Shown one piece after another: positions 1-7,771 of a stretch of DNA of 27,096 nucleotides. A program made the translations under genes and the position numbers. The stretch is from a virus. The notes below the pieces were generated by a model, which was not told the DNA's origin, did no database searches, and worked only from the letters and a program-made list of their open reading frames with translations. The DNA lies in IMG/VR virus record IMGVR_UViG_3300025732_000222, positions 1-27,096 of that record. One strand, given 5' to 3'. How positions within the stretch are numbered: the first letter of the stretch is position 1; each line of letters begins with the position of its first letter.

Positions 1-311
1 TTGGTGACTTTTTTGTTTTTCTCTGGTGGTTTGGTTTGACTGGCTGGTTTGACTTCGACAACAACAACTTTGATCTCGCCTGATTTGGTTTTGGTTCGAA
101 CGATGAAGTCTGGGAAGTACCGATGCCATCTGTTGTCGACGGGAGACTTATATGGAATAACCAATTCTTCTGATGCCCACTCAAGGATATTTGGATTCTC
201 ATCAAAGAACACCATGGCTTTTCTTTCCCACAGGGATCTATACCAAATGTTGTGGACATCGCCCCTATATTTGGTTGGGTTTTTTGGGAAAAATTTACCT
301 GAGTATGCCAT
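1..311 (-). CDS. 4: gp4-like head completion nuclease (partial, 3' end off the left edge)
   Basis: Read on the minus strand from an ATG at 311-309, an open frame of 103 codons runs to the window edge without a stop. It begins MAYSGKFFPKNPTKYRGD, which matches the start of T4 gp4, the head completion protein, as I recall it. Visible features fit a PD-(D/E)XK-type nuclease fold: WER at residues 28-30, an acidic pair at E48-E49, FPDF with Asp68, and EVK with Glu86 and Lys88. T4 gp4 is about 150 residues, so roughly the last third lies outside the window. In T4 this protein acts on the DNA-filled head before tail joining. It is divergent from the gp48 gene at 343, with 31 bp between. I see no clear promoter or Shine-Dalgarno for it. 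The family call is fairly sure; the nuclease residues are inferred from motif spacing. Confidence 0.85.
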   Translation of the reverse strand, partial: MAYSGKFFPKNPTKYRGDVHNIWYRSLWERKAMVFFDENPNILEWASEELVIPYKSPVDNRWHRYFPDFIVRTKTKSGEIKVVVVEVKPASQTKPPEKNKKVT

Positions 312-318
312 ATAAATA
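311..318 (+). promoter_or_regulatory. T4-type late promoter
   Basis: An exact TATAAATA octamer, the -10-type element recognised in T4-like phages by the gp55 late sigma factor with gp33 and the sliding clamp gp45. It ends 24 nt before the ATG at 343, so a start site about 10 nt downstream would leave a leader of about 14 nt. Three other genes in the window have the same octamer at nearly the same distance. It overlaps the divergent gp4 start codon. It probably drives the gp48-gp53-gp27-gp5 block. Confidence 0.8.
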
Positions 319-342
319 TATATCATCAATCGGGATTGCCAA

Positions 343-1434
343 ATGGCGACAAGACGCAGACTAGATAGCGCCACAGAGATAAATAAATTATCATCAGGTG
401 ACGGTTATCTTGATGGATATGATTTCAAAAGATTAGCATATCCATCTGATAATCTTGGAACGGATGAAATTCCAAGTTATATTATTTTCTACATAAATCT
501 ACCTGAAACTTCTCAACTTATTAAAAGTGGTAGTGTGCGCACTGGACTTGGATCATCAACTTCTGATAGGCAAAGCGCACTTACCAGAGGTCGCACCACT
601 GTATTTTCTCCAGATGGCACCAACGATATCGGGGATACTATTGCGGCTGGGGCTGTTGTTGGGGCATTAAGTGGAGACGCATTGCAAGGTGCTGGTGCGA
701 CGCCAATCTTAACTGGATTAGCTAGTGGTATACAGAAAAAACCAAAATATAGCAGAATCGCTCGAGCAATTGCACTATACATGCCAGACACAGTATTTCA
801 AACATACACCCATGATTATGATGCAGTTTCAGTAACTAAAATATCAGGTCAGGCTGGAATGGCGCAAAGAGGAGCAAATCAACTAAACCAAGGCGGCGAA
901 ACTACCCGCGAAAATTTTATAAATTATGCTGGTGCAGATTCAGCCGCAGGAAAAGAACTCGCTGGATTAACAGCAGAAAAGACTGGTCTTGTCAATCAAG
1001 GATTTACTGATCTTGTGTTGAGAAACTCTGGAATCGCTTTGAACCCACAAATTGAAATGGTTTATAAACAAACACAGAATAGACAATTCACATTTGACTT
1101 TAAAATGCAACCCAGAGATTCAGCCGAATCTGATATTATTAGAAACATCATCAAAAACTTCAAAATGTATTCTGCGCCAGCTTTGACTGATGGTGCTGGC
1201 GCTTATTTCGAAATTCCTGGACAATTTGATATTGAGTTCATGTTTAAAAACGAAATGAATCAGTTTATCGGAAAAATATCAACGTGCGTTCTTCAAAATA
1301 TTGATGTGAATTACTCTTCTGCTGGTCAGTTTGCAACTTTCTCTGATGGTTCTCCAGTCGAAATTAATTTACAACTTAGATTCATCGAAGTCGACACATT
1401 AACAAGAGATATGTTCGACAAGGCATCATTCTAA
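343..1434 (+). CDS. 48: Baseplate tail tube cap protein (gp48-like)
   Basis: 363 aa, almost the length of T4 gp48 (364 aa), which caps the baseplate hub and starts tail-tube polymerisation. The C-terminal 135 residues look like the tube-like domain of this family: a beta-rich stretch from about residue 229 (NPQIEMVYKQ, FTFDFKMQPRDSAES) to the end, including DVNYSSAG and FSDGSPVEINLQL. Residues about 85-165 are rich in Gly, Ala and Ser and contain a mildly hydrophobic segment. It is the first gene after the late promoter at 311. Its TAA overlaps the ATG of the gp53 gene (TAATG), suggesting translational coupling. The alternative is the related cap protein gp54; length and position next to gp53 favour gp48. 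Confidence 0.75.
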   Translation: MATRRRLDSATEINKLSSGDGYLDGYDFKRLAYPSDNLGTDEIPSYIIFYINLPETSQLIKSGSVRTGLGSSTSDRQSALTRGRTTVFSPDGTNDIGDTIAAGAVVGALSGDALQGAGATPILTGLASGIQKKPKYSRIARAIALYMPDTVFQTYTHDYDAVSVTKISGQAGMAQRGANQLNQGGETTRENFINYAGADSAAGKELAGLTAEKTGLVNQGFTDLVLRNSGIALNPQIEMVYKQTQNRQFTFDFKMQPRDSAESDIIRNIIKNFKMYSAPALTDGAGAYFEIPGQFDIEFMFKNEMNQFIGKISTCVLQNIDVNYSSAGQFATFSDGSPVEINLQLRFIEVDTLTRDMFDKASF

Positions 1435-2102
1435 TGAAATATTTCAGCTATTTCCCAAAACTAGTTTACACATTGGACAACAATGATGTTGAGTATAAAC
1501 AAGTAACGAACCTCCTAACGAGAGTTAGATTCGTTCGAGAAGTTTTACAGAATGTGAAAATATTCTATGAGTATGATTACTCGGACGCCGACAATCCAGA
1601 GATTATTGCCAAAAAACTTTATGACGATCCAAATAGATATTGGATGGTTCTGTTTGCGAATGACATGGCTGATCCATACTATGATGTTCCTCTGACAAAT
1701 GCAGATTTAGATTCTTACATCGTATACAAATATGGTTCTTTGGCTAATGCAAGTTCAGAAATACACCATTACGAAAGAAGAACCAAAATAGTCACAAATA
1801 AAGATGGCATTATTAATGAACATGAATACGTGGTAGAACTACAAGAACGATCATATGATTTTGAAACGAATACGATTGTGACAAACACATTACCAACATT
1901 GGCAAGTCCAATTGTAGTTAGCTCAGAAACAACTGAAGTCGCTAATGATGGTGTATCCATCACGACAACTGTTACAGATTATGCAATTAGTAAATATGAT
2001 CATGAAGTGAGCATCAACGAGGATAAACGAAAAATTAGACTTGTTCGTTCTGTTGGCGTGCAAGATATAGAAAGACAATTCAAATCACTGTTGCTTAGAT
2101 GA
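1434..2102 (+). CDS. 53: Baseplate wedge subunit gp53
   Basis: 222 aa, slightly longer than T4 gp53 (about 196 aa). The N-terminus is typical of the family: FSYFPKLVYTLD at residues 4-15, then a ligand-like stretch with DNPEIIAKKLYDDPNRYW and FANDMADPYYDVPL at about 53-90. The middle (about 110-185) is a variable beta-rich insert. The last 35 residues (YDHEVSINEDKRKIRLV and onward) are charged, as in other gp53 proteins. In T4, gp53 is the last wedge protein added and ties six wedges around the hub. It overlaps gp48 by one base and the next gene by four (ATGA). The gp4 - gp53 - gp5 neighbourhood resembles T4. Confidence 0.88.
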   Translation: MKYFSYFPKLVYTLDNNDVEYKQVTNLLTRVRFVREVLQNVKIFYEYDYSDADNPEIIAKKLYDDPNRYWMVLFANDMADPYYDVPLTNADLDSYIVYKYGSLANASSEIHHYERRTKIVTNKDGIINEHEYVVELQERSYDFETNTIVTNTLPTLASPIVVSSETTEVANDGVSITTTVTDYAISKYDHEVSINEDKRKIRLVRSVGVQDIERQFKSLLLR

Positions 2103-3382
2103 CAAAACAACTCTTATCAAGTAGCGATTATGAGATAAAGAATCTATCGTTGTATACAAGCGATGGAAATCAAATCGACATTCGAAATTTAGCATTACAA
2201 ATAGAAATATTTGAGGACATCTATTCTCCATGCATGACGTGTAAGATTCGAATTACTGATGGTCTTGATCTGGTGTCGATTCTGAAACTGCATGGAAATG
2301 AATATCTTGAACTCGAAATAGATAAACCGACGCTCGATGATCCGATAAAGAAAGTATTTCGACTGTATAAACTTTCAGATAGAGACTTCACAACAAACTA
2401 TCAGAACTACACATTACATTTTTGCAGTGAAGAATTCATTTTATCACCACAAATATTGATATCGAAATCATACAGAGGTCTCAAAGTCAGTGATATGATT
2501 AGAGATATTTTGGTATCAAAATTAAAAGTTCACAAAGACAAAATAAATCGAATACAACGAACTGACAAAGCGTATGATATAATCATCCCAAAAATGACTC
2601 CATTCGAAGCCATTAGTTGGCTGAGTAACAGAGCATATGCTAAGAATGAGAGTTTATTTTTCTTCTTTGAGAATAGAGATGGGTTCAATTTCGTTTCTTA
2701 CGAGAGCCTACTGAAAGAACAGCCTTATGCGAAATACAGAAAAGATTTTAAAGTAGATCCAAACGATGTTCTTAAGAATTTAGAATCATTCAACTATCTA
2801 AAAATTATGGAAGAATTTGACATAATGAGAGCGACAAGAGAAGGATCGTTCTCGTCGTCAACTGCAAGATTGAATTTAATTACTGGGAAATTTACAGTAG
2901 TTCCATTTAATGCATTTGAATTTAAGAATAAAGGTGTTCTGAATAAAGAAGTCACGATGAACCTTTTCCGAAATAGATTAGATAAAAGTTTCTATGATTC
3001 TTATGACAATATGATGAAATATTCTTTGACAACTGACAGCGATCAAACCAGAAATCAAATGTTACCTCAAGATTGGCTCTCGCAAACTGCGTCCAAGTTG
3101 GGTCAAATAAATTTATGCAAAATAAGAGCGACCGTACCAGGTGATGTTCTATTGAAAACGGGTCAAATTGTTGAAGTTGAATTGCCAGACATTATTCCAA
3201 AGAGTTCAGGAGTAGATATAAATGAAACTAGAAGTGGAAGATATTTGGTTTCAGCAGTTTGTCATAGATTTGAAAATCAGATTTATGCTACTGTATTAGA
3301 TCTAATCTCCGACAGTATCAATGAGTCAATGCCACCAGCGAATAATGAGTTAGAGAAACTTAGAGAGTTAGCAAAATTATGA
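2099..3382 (+). CDS. 27: Baseplate hub subunit (gp27-like)
   Basis: 427 aa, against 391 aa for T4 gp27, the trimeric hub ring that adapts the sixfold tail to the threefold spike. The sequence has the tail-hub layout: an N-terminal beta domain with FEDIYSPCMTCKIRITDG (about 38-55), LHFCSEEFILSP (about 105-116), an alpha/beta stretch beginning YRGLKVSDMIRDILVSKL, and FEAISWLSNRAYA. The C-terminal barrel includes GDVLLKTGQIVEVELPD and the usual near-terminal SGRYLVSAVCHRF. It sits directly before the spike gene and overlaps it by four bases (ATGA), as expected for proteins that form a gp5-gp27 complex. The role is inferred from domain pattern and synteny; sequence identity to T4 is low. Confidence 0.82.
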   Translation: MTKQLLSSSDYEIKNLSLYTSDGNQIDIRNLALQIEIFEDIYSPCMTCKIRITDGLDLVSILKLHGNEYLELEIDKPTLDDPIKKVFRLYKLSDRDFTTNYQNYTLHFCSEEFILSPQILISKSYRGLKVSDMIRDILVSKLKVHKDKINRIQRTDKAYDIIIPKMTPFEAISWLSNRAYAKNESLFFFFENRDGFNFVSYESLLKEQPYAKYRKDFKVDPNDVLKNLESFNYLKIMEEFDIMRATREGSFSSSTARLNLITGKFTVVPFNAFEFKNKGVLNKEVTMNLFRNRLDKSFYDSYDNMMKYSLTTDSDQTRNQMLPQDWLSQTASKLGQINLCKIRATVPGDVLLKTGQIVEVELPDIIPKSSGVDINETRSGRYLVSAVCHRFENQIYATVLDLISDSINESMPPANNELEKLRELAKL

Positions 3383-5301
3383 TGGATAAGAATTACGCAG
3401 GGTTGGATGGGTTCGTTTGGTGGATGGGCATTGTAGAATCCAGAAACGATCCATTAGAAATGAATCGTTGTCAAGTTAGAGTATATGGCTGGCACAGCCC
3501 AAGTCTTGGCGATATTCCTTCTGATGATCTGCCTTGGGCAGTCCCAATCAATGCGTTAAATGGTGGCGCCACTTCAATGGCAAAAGAAGGCGACATGGTT
3601 TTTGGTTTTTTTGCTGATGGTAGGAATGCTCAGGTTCCATTAATCCTCGGCATCGTTCCAACTTATGCAGTTGGTAAAAGTCCAGCTGATATTGGATTTG
3701 GTGATATTCGAGATGAAGCTAAACTTGCTGCAGCACCAAAGAAAGTAACAGCAAGATCTTACAGCCGCAGCGGTGGTGGATCTAAAATAACAGAAGAAAC
3801 ACCAGAAACGTATCCAAAGGAAAGAGACTTCAATAATCCAAGCGTCAGCGCTCTTGCCAGAAATAAACCAAATGAAACTCATGTTGTTACATCCAGAATA
3901 GAAAGAGGACCAATCACAATTCCCAGTTCTGGAAAAACGAAATACACAACCCCAGCACCATCATACAATCCAGTTTATCCATACAATAGAGCTACAGAAA
4001 CTGAATCGGGACACTCGTTTGAACTTGATGATACACCTGGTGCCGAAAGGGTTGAGTTGGCGCACAGATCTGGTACGATGTTTGAAATACAACCAAGCGG
4101 AACCAAAGTCGAAGAGATCGTCAAAGATAACTACACCATAGTCATGGCAGATGATTTTGTATATGTTATGGGTAAAGCGATTGTAAGCGTGGATAAAGAT
4201 TGCACGATTAAAGTTGCTGGCAATCTTAAGATTGACGTTGGTGGAGATTTTGAGTTGAAGGTTGCTGGTGAAAGCAAGATGTCTTCTGGTAAAGACTTTA
4301 AGGTTTCTTCTTCTGATGATGTTAAAGTTGATGCCAAAAAGAAAACGTCAATGAGTGGTGGAACTGAGGTCAGCGTTTCGTCCAAAGGAACTGCGTCATT
4401 AAGTGGAACATCTTCCACGCGTGTTTCATCAAGTGGTTCAATGGCAATCAGTGGAACATCAACTTCAATTACATCACAATCAACAATCAAAGCATCTAAG
4501 ATGGCTGTTGCTGGCAAAATTTCAGCAAGTGGTGTCGGATCAAGTGGTGGTGGATTCTCAATACCTGAACTTCCTGCAGTTCCAGCGCTCCCGACTGGTA
4601 TTGAAGATTTCGCAGCACTTATACCAGGTGCTTCTGAAATATTGGCTCAAGTTAACGAAGCAATGGCTCAAATTGAAGCTGCTGTTGGTGATCTGACTGC
4701 ATTAACTGATGTTCAATCTTTACTCGGTCAGCTAGATGTTGCTCAATTAGATACACTACTGGAAACTGCAACCAGTTTTGATGTTGGGAATATTGTCAGT
4801 TCTTTGGGTGGTGAATTTGGCATTACTTCTCTTGTTGGTGGAATTAGTCCGCTTGGTTTAGCATCAATGGTTAGTGGATTGACGCCTCTTTCTGCAAATA
4901 TGTTGACGGACAAATTGTTATCTGAAGTTGGACTTCCTGGCGCAGATGGTCTTATATCTCAATTTGTAGATAAATTACCCGTTGGAAAAATTAAAGACTT
5001 AGCCAATAATTTAGATTCTGGTAAATTGACCAGTCTTATTACGCAAGCAACTGGGAAAGATGTAGATAAACTTTTCAAAGGATTGGCTGAAGATAAGATA
5101 CGTGATACGTTAACATCACTCGCACCACCACAATTAAGATCTGTGATGTCTTCTTTGAGTGGCGATAACATTAACAAAGCGTTTGGATCTTTACCAGATG
5201 TAAACCTTGCAGATATCAAAAACAAGTTAGGATCGGAACTACAGAAAAAACTCACAGAGAAAGCGAGTCAAGTTTCTGGCTATCCTATCACCCTCATATA
5301 A
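3379..5301 (+). CDS. 5: Central tail spike gp5 (OB-fold plus beta-helix, no visible lysozyme)
   Basis: 640 aa. Residues 1-100 form a gp5/VgrG-like OB-fold (WWMGIVESRNDPLEMNRCQV, then GDMVFGFFADGRNAQVPLIL). Residues about 105-205 are a low-complexity linker where T4 gp5 carries its lysozyme; I see no lysozyme catalytic pattern. From about 205 (SGHSFELDDTPGAERVELAH) to about 385 runs a needle with roughly eight-residue repeats rich in Val, Ser, Gly and Lys, as in gp5C and VgrG spikes. Residues about 390-640 are an extra, helix-prone, Leu/Gly/Ala-rich extension. MetMet at the start gives two possible ATGs (3379, 3382); the first gives the 4-base overlap with the hub gene. The stop TAA lies inside the next late promoter. 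Confidence 0.85.
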   Translation: MMDKNYAGLDGFVWWMGIVESRNDPLEMNRCQVRVYGWHSPSLGDIPSDDLPWAVPINALNGGATSMAKEGDMVFGFFADGRNAQVPLILGIVPTYAVGKSPADIGFGDIRDEAKLAAAPKKVTARSYSRSGGGSKITEETPETYPKERDFNNPSVSALARNKPNETHVVTSRIERGPITIPSSGKTKYTTPAPSYNPVYPYNRATETESGHSFELDDTPGAERVELAHRSGTMFEIQPSGTKVEEIVKDNYTIVMADDFVYVMGKAIVSVDKDCTIKVAGNLKIDVGGDFELKVAGESKMSSGKDFKVSSSDDVKVDAKKKTSMSGGTEVSVSSKGTASLSGTSSTRVSSSGSMAISGTSTSITSQSTIKASKMAVAGKISASGVGSSGGGFSIPELPAVPALPTGIEDFAALIPGASEILAQVNEAMAQIEAAVGDLTALTDVQSLLGQLDVAQLDTLLETATSFDVGNIVSSLGGEFGITSLVGGISPLGLASMVSGLTPLSANMLTDKLLSEVGLPGADGLISQFVDKLPVGKIKDLANNLDSGKLTSLITQATGKDVDKLFKGLAEDKIRDTLTSLAPPQLRSVMSSLSGDNINKAFGSLPDVNLADIKNKLGSELQKKLTEKASQVSGYPITLI

Positions 5302-5304
5302 ATA
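5297..5304 (+). promoter_or_regulatory. 25: T4-type late promoter overlapping the gp5 stop codon
   Basis: An exact TATAAATA; the TAA in its middle is the stop codon of the spike gene. It lies 25 nt before the gp25 ATG at 5330, matching the spacing of the other three late promoters in the window. It probably drives the long wedge and fibre block. No terminator is visible between gp5 and gp25, so read-through from the 311 promoter is also likely. Confidence 0.8.
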
Positions 5305-5329
5305 CTAAGATGGTAAACCTGTAGAATAC

Positions 5330-5722
5330 ATGGAAAATCAAGCTAGAATTTATAAAGATTTGGATCTGGCATTCACCAAACATCCAATAAAAAATGATGT
5401 AAACAGAAAAACTGGTTACAATGCCGTTATTCAATCAGTCAAGAATCTTGTGCTACTCTCGCACTATGAAAAACCATTTCACCCAGAAATTGGTGGCAAT
5501 GTTCGAAAGATGCTGTTCGAACCAATGGATCCAATTACAGCCAATATTATCGCTAAAGAGATTGAAGATGTGATAACAAACTTTGAGCCAAGGGTTCAAC
5601 TCAGAAGTATTGATGTTGTTGAAAATTTTGATAACAATGGTTATGATATTACCATAGAATTCTTTTTGTTAAATCTCCCAGAACCAATACAAACAACAAT
5701 ATTTCTAGAGAGACTACGATAA
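5330..5722 (+). CDS. 25: Baseplate wedge subunit gp25
   Basis: 130 aa, against 132 aa for T4 gp25. This is the compact wedge protein with a lysozyme-like fold and no known enzyme activity that joins wedge to sheath; its counterpart in type VI secretion is TssE. Family features: KDLDLAFTKHPIKNDV at residues 8-23, AVIQSVKNLVLLSHYEKPFH, and the signature FEPR at about 88-91 (NFEPRVQLRSIDV), the EPR loop conserved in gp25/TssE. Length, motif and position directly before gp6 all agree. It ends TAA and is followed without a gap by the gp6 ATG. Confidence 0.95.
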   Translation: MENQARIYKDLDLAFTKHPIKNDVNRKTGYNAVIQSVKNLVLLSHYEKPFHPEIGGNVRKMLFEPMDPITANIIAKEIEDVITNFEPRVQLRSIDVVENFDNNGYDITIEFFLLNLPEPIQTTIFLERLR

Positions 5723-7771
5723 ATGGAAAAACTCTCAGTTTCTGAATTAGACTTTGATGCGATTAAGAGTAGTCTTAAAGATTACCTTAGAAACCAAGAA
5801 GAATTTGATGGTTATGATTTCGAAGGTTCTGCGTTAAACATTCTTCTCGATATTCTCGCATACAATACTCATTATAATTCGTTTTACTTGAATATGATTG
5901 CGAATGAAATGTTTATGGATTCGGCTGCGCTTCGTCAGTCTGTCGTTTCTCACGCTAAACTTCTCGGGTATACACCAAGATCAACAACATCAGCAACCGC
6001 AACAGTAAACGTCGCGGTGACTAAATCGGTTTCTGATTCAACAACAATCCTTACCATTCCAAGATTTACTCGATTCACAAGTCAATCTGTTGATGGGCAA
6101 TCTTTTGAGTTTCTTTCTGTCGATGAAGTGACAACATCAAACAGCGGGTTGTTGTTTAATTTTACCAATGTTACAATTAAAGAGGGAAATCCAGCAAGTT
6201 ATGTTTTTACCGTTAACGATTTAATCAACCCAAAACAAATATTTGAACTTCCTGATGCATTGATTGATACGTCAACTCTACAAGTAACAATTCAGAAATC
6301 TTCAACAGAAACAACGCAAAGAACATACGTTCTTGCCGATGATGCAACAGAAGTTGCAACAAATTCAGAAATATATTATCTTGAGGAAGGTGACGCTGGT
6401 AGATACAGAATTTATTTTGGGGATGGAGTTCTTGGAAACAAACTTGACAACGGAAACATAGTAATTGTTTCTTATATCGTTACAAATGGCGCAGATGCGA
6501 ACGACATTGAAAACTTTAGACTTTCTGGTTCTGTTTTATCAGGATCTACTGTTGCTGTAACAACATCGATGAAATCTGCTGCAGGAAGTGAGCGCGAAAC
6601 CATTGATGATGTTAAATTTAATGCGCCGAAAAAATATCTGTCAAACAATCGAGCAGTAACAAAGAACGATTACATTGCGTTGATTAATCGTAAATACCCA
6701 TATTTTGACGCAGTGAATGTATGGGGTGGTGAAGAAAACATTCCACCAATTTACGGTAAGGTATTTGTCACAGCGAAACCAAAACTAGGATTTGAGGTAA
6801 CTCAGGCAGAAAAAGATTATCTGATTAACACCGTATTGAAACCAATTAGCGTGATGACTGTCACGCCACAATTTGTTGATGTCGATTACAATTATCTCCT
6901 GCTACAAGTTCAAGCGACCTACGATCCAAGATTAACGTCTAAGACCGCAGGTCAAATTGTAACGACAATAAAAAATGCAGTCCAGAATTTTTCCAATCTA
7001 TATCTTAACACGTTTAATTCATCATTCAAAGCATCAAGGCTATTGAGGTTGATTGATGATTCTGATACATCAATCATCAACTCAACAGTTGATCTCTTCA
7101 TTCAAAAGAGAATCCCTGTAACATTAAACGTATCCAAAGATTATATTCTAGAATTTGGAACAGAATTAGAACGATGTTCTTCTGCCAGCGAAAGAATGTA
7201 CAGCACTCCAGGATTTACACAATTAGATACAGCTGGTGTTAGAAGAACGTGTTATATTGAGGAAGTACCAGATTCATTCACTGGAATTGAAGAAGTTGAA
7301 GTTGTTCTGACTGGATCGAATTATACGTCAACTCCAGTTCTAACAGTTGTTGGTGATGGAGTTGGTGCTAGAGTCGAAGCTGTTATTGTAAACAGAAAAT
7401 TCAAAAGCGTTCGTGTTCTTGAGCCTGGTACTGGGTATACAACTGCAACAATACAAATTACTGGTGGTGGTGGAACAGGCGCCACTTTGAATCCAATAAT
7501 TCAGGGTAGAACGGGAAGATTAAGAACATATTATTATGACGATAGTGATATCAAAACCGTCTTAAATGATAATGCTGGTATTGTAAATTACAATTCAGGT
7601 CGCGTTTCAATTCTCAATTTAAATCCAATTGCGATCGACGACCCACAAGGATTTTTGAGATTTAATGCCAAACCAAATTCGTTAACATTCAAAAGTCAAA
7701 GACAATCACTCACGACTCTAGATGAATTTGATTTGGGTGCAATCACAGTCAATTTGAGTGTTTCTGACTGA
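5723..7771 (+). CDS. 6: Baseplate wedge subunit gp6 (baseplate J-like)
   Basis: 682 aa, against 660 aa for T4 gp6, the wedge protein whose dimers form the continuous inner ring of the baseplate. The N-terminus (LDFDAIKSSLKDYLRNQEEF, then YDFEGSALNILLDILAYNTH) and the following stretch with SAALRQSVVSHAKLLGYTPR are diagnostic. The core contains GRYRIYFGDGVLGNKLDNGN at about residues 226-245 and AVTKNDYIALINRKYPYFDA at about 310-330, typical of Baseplate_J proteins. Residues about 520-592 carry an inserted-looking Gly-x-Gly-Tyr beta-module. The start directly abuts the gp25 stop, and the end overlaps the next gene by one base (TGATG). Confidence 0.92.
   Translation: MEKLSVSELDFDAIKSSLKDYLRNQEEFDGYDFEGSALNILLDILAYNTHYNSFYLNMIANEMFMDSAALRQSVVSHAKLLGYTPRSTTSATATVNVAVTKSVSDSTTILTIPRFTRFTSQSVDGQSFEFLSVDEVTTSNSGLLFNFTNVTIKEGNPASYVFTVNDLINPKQIFELPDALIDTSTLQVTIQKSSTETTQRTYVLADDATEVATNSEIYYLEEGDAGRYRIYFGDGVLGNKLDNGNIVIVSYIVTNGADANDIENFRLSGSVLSGSTVAVTTSMKSAAGSERETIDDVKFNAPKKYLSNNRAVTKNDYIALINRKYPYFDAVNVWGGEENIPPIYGKVFVTAKPKLGFEVTQAEKDYLINTVLKPISVMTVTPQFVDVDYNYLLLQVQATYDPRLTSKTAGQIVTTIKNAVQNFSNLYLNTFNSSFKASRLLRLIDDSDTSIINSTVDLFIQKRIPVTLNVSKDYILEFGTELERCSSASERMYSTPGFTQLDTAGVRRTCYIEEVPDSFTGIEEVEVVLTGSNYTSTPVLTVVGDGVGARVEAVIVNRKFKSVRVLEPGTGYTTATIQITGGGGTGATLNPIIQGRTGRLRTYYYDDSDIKTVLNDNAGIVNYNSGRVSILNLNPIAIDDPQGFLRFNAKPNSLTFKSQRQSLTTLDEFDLGAITVNLSVSD

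Noticed and set aside
49-315. Plus-strand open frame of 88 codons at the left edge
   Set aside because: The minus strand here encodes a clear gp4 N-terminus (MAYSGKFFPKNPTKYRGD), so the plus frame is its shadow.
377-384. GATAAATA, a near match to the late promoter
   Set aside because: One mismatch, inside the gp48 gene, with no ATG at the 24-27 nt distance seen for the exact copies.
3217-3224. TATAAATG inside the hub gene
   Set aside because: One mismatch and no gene start downstream at a fitting distance.
3690-3990. Lysozyme domain expected in gp5
   Set aside because: The stretch is a low-complexity linker of about 100 residues, too short for a lysozyme domain and without its catalytic pattern.
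4131-4517. Minus-strand open frame of 128 codons inside gp5
   Set aside because: It lies opposite the beta-helix repeats of gp5; composition follows from the complementary repeats and no start signal is seen.
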